A stretch of 15,163 bases of DNA, taken from contig JALNQF010000746.1 of assembly GCA_028456385.1 (NCBI GenBank), forward strand, positions 1-15,163, read 5' to 3'. The position numbers and the translations under genes are program-made. Shown one piece after another: positions 10,041 through 15,163 of the stretch. The notes below the pieces were generated by a model that searched no databases, had not been told where the DNA came from, and saw only the letters and a list, made by a program, of their open reading frames with translations. Position 1 is the first letter of the stretch; each line of letters opens with the position of its first letter. Origin of the DNA: Ophiosphaerella korrae. Its lineage: Eukaryota; Ascomycota; Dothideomycetes; Pleosporales; Phaeosphaeriaceae.

Positions 10041-10229
10041 TATAAAGTAGATACGTATAGAGAATAAAAAGAATAGGAAGTTAAGAAAATCCTAGTATAT
10101 TAGTTTTATAATAGTAGAAATTACTACCTAGTAAAATAGATAAGTACTAATAAGAAAGGATAACTATAGGAAGATATATAAGAACTAGAAGACAACGTTA
10201 ACTACTTTAAGAAACTAGAAGAGTTCTAA
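10041..10229 (+). other. C-terminal chromodomain remnant
   Basis: The last about 62 codons read as a chromodomain. A Tyr-x-Val-Asp entry (TAT 10041, GTA 10047, GAT 10050) is followed by a basic stretch, the Tyr-Leu-Val-Lys strand (10125-10136) and then TAG at 10137, where the invariant Trp is expected. A second TAG at 10167 sits at the later Trp, followed by an acidic helix (Glu-Leu-Glu-Asp near 10182). The final helix ends in Lys-Leu-Glu-Glu-Phe before TAA at 10227-10229. The position three codons after the lost Trp is ACT, not an aromatic codon, so the methyl-lysine cage may have been incomplete even before RIP, as in some chromovirus chromodomains. It would steer insertion toward particular chromatin. 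Confidence 0.82.
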
Positions 10230-10420
10230 AGTTGAAACCTCTTAGAACGCCTTATAGTAAATTAAGAAAACTAACAATATTACTAATAGATAGAAAAGAG
10301 ATAGGAGCGCCTAATATAATAGGAACTAGAGTAGCTTCTACTATATTGTCTAAATCTAATTTAGCCTCTAAGGTACAAGACTATTTAGACAACTTAGTGT
10401 TATTATACGCCTTTAACTAA
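10211..10420 (+). other. Stop-free frame of about 69 codons, probably not a gene
   Basis: A frame different from gag-pol stays open from 10211 to a TAA at 10418-10420, overlapping the end of the chromodomain. There is no ATG; the first possible near-start is TTG at 10232, which is unlikely to serve in a nuclear fungal gene. Composition is ordinary (Leu, Ser, Lys, Asn, Ile), with few Gln codons and no Trp or Cys. It could be chance survival, a remnant of the pol C-terminus reached through an old frameshift, or a small extra frame of the element. I recognise no domain. Confidence 0.2.
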
Positions 10421-10868
10421 TAAAGACACTTAATATAAGAATAAAGCTTTACTAGCTTATAAAGAGTTAGCTTATACTTAGCCTTAGCTATAGTAAGCTA
10501 TAATAATAATTATACTTAAGCTCTATTAATAGCTCGCCCTATATAACTTAGTAGAAGAAGACTATATAGAAATTAAACACTTATACTCTATAAGAGAAAC
10601 CTTAGACAAAATATACTTGTATTAAATATTCGTAAGAATATACTTGTTATAGTATTTACTATTATTTAAAGATATAAGGTAAGTAAGACCTAACTCTATA
10701 TACTAATAATAAGGAAATATCTTAACTCTATTATAAACAATATAAGCTATAAGAAGAAGTTTATTACGCTAAGACTAAGATAGTATAAAGAGTAATAAAG
10801 AACTAGAAATTAATAAAAAGATAGGACTAATAACCCTAACTCTAGTATAGAGAAATAAAGGACTACGT
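10421..10868 (+). other. 3' untranslated region of the element
   Basis: No coding signal continues here. The stretch is purine-leaning and AT-rich, with short imperfect direct repeats of AATATACTTGT near 10609-10619 and 10637-10647. It ends at the purine tract. This is the normal place for a 3' untranslated segment in a fungal Gypsy element, and I see no host gene fragment in it. Confidence 0.5.
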
Positions 10869-10882
10869 AGAAGAGGAGATAG
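10869..10882 (+). promoter_or_regulatory. Polypurine tract
   Basis: AGAAGAGGAGATAG ends exactly one base before the 3' LTR and has 13 purines in 14 bases. Such a tract resists RNase H and primes plus-strand DNA synthesis in LTR elements. The single T at 10880 may be a RIP change. Its position directly against the LTR supports the LTR boundary. Confidence 0.85.
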
Positions 10883-11341
10883 TGTTATAGTAGTAATAAG
10901 AAAAATTAAGATAGAGCTAATTAGTCTAAGCTTAGCTACTAACAAATTATAGGATAAGTAGGGTAATAACTTATAGGATAATAGGTTTAGTTAGGAAGCT
11001 AACTAAAACTTAGACACGTAATAAATTTATAAATTCGCGATCTTAGTAAATATAAAGTTATAAAGTAATTATATAACAAATTTATAAATTCGTAATCTTA
11101 GTAAATATAAAGTAATAAAGTTACTAAGATAATACTACTATATAGAGATAATAGATATATATTATTAAGATAGTATTAGTAATTTAATTATTAACTACAA
11201 GCGATAATACTAAGATAGTTGCAAAACATCTTCTATTATTTATAGCTTATTATAGATTACTATACGAACTTTGTTATTACCTCTTAATCTACTAATAACT
11301 AAAAGGCTATTAGGAAGTTAACTTTAAGTAAGCCTATTACA
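10883..11341 (+). repeat. 3' LTR, 459 bp
   Basis: It has the same length and ends as the 5' LTR (TGTTATAG...CTATTACA). The two LTRs are identical at insertion, so the roughly 46 differences arose later. They are mostly transitions spread over the whole LTR and go in both directions: some sites are mutated in the 5' copy and others in the 3' copy. Many occur as CG-versus-TA doublets. Confidence 0.95.
11016..11120 (+). repeat. Internal duplication in the 3' LTR
   Basis: This is the counterpart of the 5' LTR duplication, at the same offset, with two copies starting at 11016 and 11071. The AAATTT-ATAAATTT palindrome is broken here by T-to-C differences at its right end (AAATTC), which probably preserve the ancestral base. 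In the 5' LTR the same positions carry T. Confidence 0.78.
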
Positions 11342-11346
11342 ATACT
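11342..11346 (+). repeat. Target-site duplication, right copy (ATACT)
   Basis: This exact repeat of 4269-4273 follows the terminal CA of the 3' LTR. It confirms the right boundary and a simple insertion. Confidence 0.93.
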
Positions 11347-12282
11347 TTATTAGACTCTAAAAACTTTTTTCTTATTACTTTTTTAACTTTTACTTAATTT
11401 TTAGCTTTTTTTACTTCTATAAACTAAGTTATACTTTATTTAATAATATTTTTTCTTATTTTATTACTAAATATAATAATATTATAAATCTAGTCTCTAA
11501 TAATATATCTATAAAAGATTACTTATTCTTTAATACTATCTAGAATCTCTATTATATTAGTACTAGTAAACTTAAACTTTTTATCTATAAATAGATTTTA
11601 TTTACTAATATATACTCTACTATTCTATTTTACTATTAGTTTAATAGCTACTATAAGCTAGCGAAATATATCTAAAGATATTTTAATTATTAGTTAGAGT
11701 ATATTTAAGATAGTAGAGCTATTATTAATTATTAGTATACTAATTCTTTTAGGTATATTTTATAGTCTTTTAAGTATTAGGTTTAAGAGTTTTAAGTTAT
11801 ATAAAGAAGTTCTTATCTAGTAAAAAGATATCTTTAGTATAGTCTCTTTATTAGATAATAGGTTAGATTTTATAGCTTAAGATTACTTTATAATATTTTT
11901 TTTACTACTTTTTTTATACGTTATTTATCTATAATTATAGTATACTACTTACTACTACTAGGCTATTTCTTCTTACTATACTACTTATTATCTTTTTCTC
12001 TCTTTACTATTTTCTTACTAGTTATTTTTCTATTTTAATATTCCTATTATCTATACTTTTACAAGCTATTTATTAGGTACTTAAGAGCTTACTAAGAGCT
12101 TCTCTAATATTTTCTATTAACTTCTCTATTTTTAGTTAGTTTTACTACTAGCTTTTTATACTACTTATAGCCTTTTAGGTTTTAAGTTCTATATATTTAT
12201 AGTATATTTTTATTTTTATACTTATACTTATACTATACTTATTTTTATATAAAATAAGTTAGCTTATCTTAAGTTTAATATA
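11347..12282. other. T-rich RIP-like flank right of the retrotransposon
   Basis: No intact gene is present. The given strand is pyrimidine-rich, as on the left side up to 4268, so the two flanks may be halves of one older locus or element. On the minus strand, about 11370-11425 reads as a Lys-rich basic run in one frame, like the tails of many DNA-binding proteins, but no family is recognisable and frames are heavily broken. No terminal repeats of an enclosing element were found. Confidence 0.4.
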
Positions 12283-12383
12283 TATACCTATTCCTATACC
12301 TATTTCTATTCTTATTCTTATTTTTCTACTTATTTAATTCTTATACTTATTTTTATACTTATTTTTATACCTATTTTTATACT
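12283..12383. repeat. Degenerate hexamer / 12-mer tandem array
   Basis: About 17 hexamers run in near-perfect register with consensus TAT(A/T)(C/T)(C/T): TATACC, TATTCC, TATACC, TATTTC, TATTCT, TATTCT, TATTTT and so on, with one unit shortened to five bases at 12337-12341. From 12342 the units alternate TATACY and TATTTT, giving a 12-bp higher unit. C/T variation at the last two positions fits RIP-type decay of a more C-rich array. Looser related words extend from about 12200 to 12430. Confidence 0.75.
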
Positions 12384-13428
12384 AATTCTATTTCTTTACT
12401 TATTTTATTATTATACTTATATTTATACTTCATATAATAGTACGTAAGCTAGTACTATTAAAGCTAAAGTTATAGGTTTAAGTTTTATATTAGTTACTAT
12501 TTATTATAAAGTTATTTACTTAATATAAATCTAAGGCTTAAGAGCTTATTAGTTTTAGAGAACTTAAATTTTATTAGCTTAAGTACCTCTAAATATTATT
12601 TATACTCTTATAAATTATATCTTATAACTTAAAAGCTTTTAAGTTTACTTATACATTTTTTTAATAGTTTACTTATTTATAAAGCTCTTAGTACTTATAT
12701 TTCTTTAGTAACTACTTACTTCTTTTTTACTATTCTTTTCTTTATAATACTTTATAATAGTAGTAAAATAGTAAGTAAAAAGGTACTAAGCTACTTATAT
12801 ATAGAGATATATTATTTAATTATAATTTAGTAATATACTACTTATTTTATAGCTATATTATAATACTTTTTAGTAAAGTAGTAATATAGAAAGTAGTATA
12901 ATAAGTTATAGTAACTACTTTTACTACTAAAGCTAAGCTACTTATATTTAAGTATATAAGTAAATAAGTAATAGTACTAAAAAGGCTTTTTTAAGAACTT
13001 ATATTAAACTTAAAAGCTACTTAAATAATTAGATATAATAACTTATAAATAATTAGAAATATTATATATACTAGTAAGTAATATACTAGTAAATGCCTTA
13101 ACTAAGTACTTTCTAGAGTAGAAATTTAAAAGATTTAAAACTAACTTTAACTTTAAAGATGTATAAGATAAGTTTAGGATATAAAAATTACTAGAGTAAA
13201 GTTTAAAGTATATAAAAAAGTCTTTAAATTAAAGTACTAAAGTATAGTACTAAAATATAAAGCTAATACTTAGACCTAATTTTAAAATAAAGTATCTTTT
13301 TAAAATATAAAATTAATAAACTTACTAAAAAGTACTCTTATAAATAAATAATATATAAAGACTTTTTTAGCTTAAGTATTACTAGCTAGTAGAGTAGTAA
13401 CTACTTTTATTATAATAGTAGCTTTAGT
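12384..13428. other. AT-rich sequence without recognisable genes
   Basis: Frames on both strands are closed every few codons. The strand bias changes inside this stretch: T-rich up to about 12730, then mixed, then A-rich from about 12990 onward. This suggests a junction between different old sequences near 12730-12990. No motif, terminal repeat or RNA gene is visible. Confidence 0.4.
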
Positions 13429-13524
13429 AAGTATAGTAGTAGTAAGATTTTAAGTAGAAGTAAAAGTAGTAGTAGTAAGTATAAGTATAAGTATATACTA
13501 AAGTAAAAGTAAAAGTAGTAAAAG
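13429..13524. repeat. AGT / AAGTAT-type simple repeats
   Basis: This is a patchwork of short GTA-based words: runs of AGT (13433-13446, 13466-13478), three exact AAGTAT units (13477-13494) and AAGTAA-type units (about 13501-13518). It resembles the perfect AGT array at the right edge of the window but is interrupted and older. Confidence 0.6.
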
Positions 13525-15089
13525 AGTTTAAAAACTTAGAATCTCTTTTATAACTTTACTAAGTAGAAAGGTTACTAATTACTATTTTTTATTTAGAAAT
13601 TAGTAATAGTAATTAGTAATCTTTATATAAGTATAAAAATTATTAGATATACTAATAATTATACTTTATATATATATATTTATAAAATAAGTAAAGTAAA
13701 AACTAAATAAAAGAGTAATAAAAAAAAGAGAAAAGATAATATTTAAAATAAAAAGATTTAATTAATAGAAAAAATAATCTAATTTACTTAACTACTTATA
13801 AGTTTACTATATAGTTTTTCTATACTTAAATTACTATTTATACTATTATTATTACTACTACTACTATTATATCTAGTTATACTAGTTATACATTTTAATA
13901 AAATATAAAAATATACTTTTACTTACTATTTATTTCTATCTTTATATAAATTATAATTTTATATTATTTATTACTTTCTAGAAAAAAAGTTTTATACAAG
14001 TAATTTAAGTATCTAACCTAATTAAGTAGCTTATAAAAGTTATTTTATAAAATACTATTTAATACTTTTTAGAACTTACTTAATTAAACTACTTTTACTA
14101 TTACTATTATTATTTTTCTATAACCTTAGTATAAAGTTTAAAAACTATATTCTAAATAGTAAGTAATATTTTATAGTATTATATATTATAATTATTTTTT
14201 TAAATAAAATTAGTAGTTAGTAATTACTATTCTTAAAAAGTTATTAACTTTACTAAATAGTATATAGAAAGTTGTTAAAAAGCTTTATAAGCTTAGTTAG
14301 TAATAAATATAATAGTAGTATAGTAAGTAATTTTAAAGCTATAATATAAGTTAGTTAACTAATATTATATAAAGAGCTAAAGTAACTCTTAAAGTAATTT
14401 ATTAAAGAGCTAGAATAGCTTTTTAAATTAACTTATATAAAAATATAGCTATAGCTACTAATAGTATAGTATATATAATACTAAACTTTTTTTTTAAAAA
14501 AGTTATACTAGCTTTAATTAAAGTAACTTACTAATATACTATAACTAATATATTTTATTACTCTTTAGCTTATATTACTCTTTAGCCTACTCTAAAAGCT
14601 TACTAAAATTATAAAAACTATACCTTAATATCTTAATAATAGCTTAATATTAAATTCTAGAATTCTAATTCTATATTTAAATAGCTATTTTAAGGCTCTT
14701 ATTTAACTTAGACGGTAAATTTATTATATAATTCTAGAGGTATTATAATTTAGCTTAAAATTAAAGGCTAAAACTTAGTATCTTTATAACTACTAGGTAT
14801 ATTATTATAGTACTTCTATAGGTACTTCTAAGTTAGTATAAGAAGCTTATTATAAAATTTTAGAATTTATTATTAGATTATTTTTAAGATATTAAGGTAT
14901 AGTTTTTGTAATTTTTAGTAAGTATTTAAAGTAACCTAAGGAGTACTATAAGCTAAAGAGTAATGAAATATATTATAGTAAAAGTAAATCTTTATATAAA
15001 AAGTACTTATAATTACTTTAAAAAAAAGTATAAAAAAGTAAAAGTAAAAGTATTTATAGTACTAGAGTTTTTTTAGTATTTATTATTTT

Positions 15090-15093
<4 letters not shown>
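13525..15093. other. AT-rich sequence without recognisable genes
   Basis: No gene, RNA or element boundary is recognised. A short triplet tract of ATT and ACT units lies at 13841-13870; its complement is again AGT/AAT-rich. Short AT dinucleotide and poly-T runs are common. An extra copy of some old repeat may be hidden here, but I see no motif that supports a particular one. Confidence 0.4.

Positions 15094-15163
<70 letters not shown>
15094..15163. repeat. Perfect (AGT)n microsatellite, cut by window edge
   Basis: Seventy bases of uninterrupted AGT (about 23 units) run to the last base of the window, so the true length is unknown. One register reads TAG repeatedly. The lack of any interruption in otherwise heavily mutated DNA points to recent slippage growth. 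Confidence 0.97.

Larger units (their letters stand above)
4791..10229 (+). pseudogene. gag-pol polyprotein of a chromovirus, RIP-degraded
   Basis: One register (first codon base at positions divisible by 3) carries every diagnostic motif: tandem zinc knuckles (5706-5816), protease (7020), RT (7926), RNase H (8373), integrase zinc site (8985-9107), integrase core (9195, 9393, 9501), GPY/F (9909) and chromodomain (10041-10226). The span is about 1813 codons, normal for a fused fungal gag-pol. Stops are frequent, roughly one per 11 codons, all TAA or TAG in what I read. They sit where Gln or Trp is expected, as CAA/CAG to TAA/TAG and TGG to TAG predict. Other typical changes are Cys to Tyr, His to Tyr, Pro to Leu, Ala to Val, Gly to Arg or Glu, and Thr to Ile. 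The start codon is lost, and the end is taken as the TAA at 10227-10229, which may itself be a mutated CAA. The common register argues for a single fused polyprotein or an in-frame stop junction, not a frameshift design. Confidence 0.93.
4274..11341 (+). mobile_element. Complete, RIP-inactivated Ty3/Gypsy chromovirus retrotransposon
   Basis: This 7068-bp element has two 459-bp LTRs, a 5-bp target duplication, a purine tract before the 3' LTR and a gag-pol frame in the order gag, protease, RT, RNase H, integrase, chromodomain. Integrase downstream of RNase H marks Ty3/Gypsy, and the C-terminal chromodomain marks the chromovirus lineage, whose members are common in fungi. The gag-pol frame is destroyed by stops and missense changes, nearly all explicable as C-to-T or G-to-A, so it cannot encode its own machinery. 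No large deletion is evident: the frame register holds from gag to the chromodomain, and the total length is normal for a fungal Gypsy element. It could be mobilised only in trans, if at all. Confidence 0.95.

Noticed and set aside
10232..10420. Small protein-coding gene starting at 10232
   Set aside because: The only start is TTG, there is no ATG or recognised domain, and it sits in the 3' part of a dead retrotransposon. It is kept only as a low-confidence open frame.
10645..10654. TGTTATAGTA matching the LTR start, as a possible third LTR end
   Set aside because: Only ten bases match, the LTR sequence does not continue, and short TA-rich matches are expected in this DNA.
11347..12282. Fot1/Pogo or Tc1-type transposase on the minus strand
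   Set aside because: A Lys-rich run and A-rich sense strand were suggestive, but no DDE/DDD spacing, helix-turn-helix or terminal inverted repeats could be placed.
1..15163. tRNA, rRNA or mitochondrial origin of the AT-rich DNA
   Set aside because: No tRNA cloverleaf or rRNA core was recognised. The mutation pattern (TAA/TAG at Gln and Trp positions, LTR transitions) and the chromovirus point to RIP-affected nuclear DNA.

Overview
The window is a gene-poor, extremely AT-rich stretch of what is most likely a filamentous ascomycete genome. TpA is everywhere, CpA, TpG and CpG are scarce, ATG and TGA are nearly absent, and C-to-T and G-to-A changes have been driven into both strands. This is the signature of repeat-induced point mutation (RIP), the premeiotic fungal defence against duplicated DNA. 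I see no functional host gene, tRNA, rRNA or CRISPR array. The species cannot be named from the sequence.

The centre (4274-11341, 7068 bp) is one complete but dead Ty3/Gypsy LTR retrotransposon of the chromovirus type. It has two 459-bp LTRs that begin TG and end CA, a perfect 5-bp target duplication (ATACT), a purine tract directly before the 3' LTR, and one long gag-pol reading frame (about 4791-10229). That frame can still be followed codon by codon in a single register: gag, two zinc knuckles, a spacer of about 400 codons, protease, reverse transcriptase, RNase H, integrase with HHCC, D-D-35-E and GPY/F parts, and a C-terminal chromodomain. RIP has filled it with well over one hundred TAA/TAG stops. 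It has also turned the Cys and His metal ligands into Tyr, the protease Asp into Asn and one RT Asp into Asn. The integrase D, D and E codons are untouched. The LTRs differ at about 46 positions (about 10%), almost all transitions, so RIP acted after insertion.

Between pol and the 3' LTR lie about 640 bp of mostly non-coding sequence, with one unexplained stop-free frame of about 69 codons (10211-10417).

The left flank (1-4268) and right flank (11347-15163) are also RIP-like and hold no intact gene. Both sides next to the insertion are strongly T-rich on the given strand, opposite to the A-rich sense strand of the central element. They may therefore be two halves of an older minus-strand element into which the chromovirus inserted. 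I could not identify that older element. Simple repeats are present: a 15-bp tandem repeat (2859), a hexamer/12-mer array (12283), AGT/AAGTAT-type tracts (13429) and a perfect (AGT)n array running off the right edge (15094).

The window therefore reads as a heterochromatin-like transposon graveyard with nested insertion, not as an operon or a novel defence or metabolic system.
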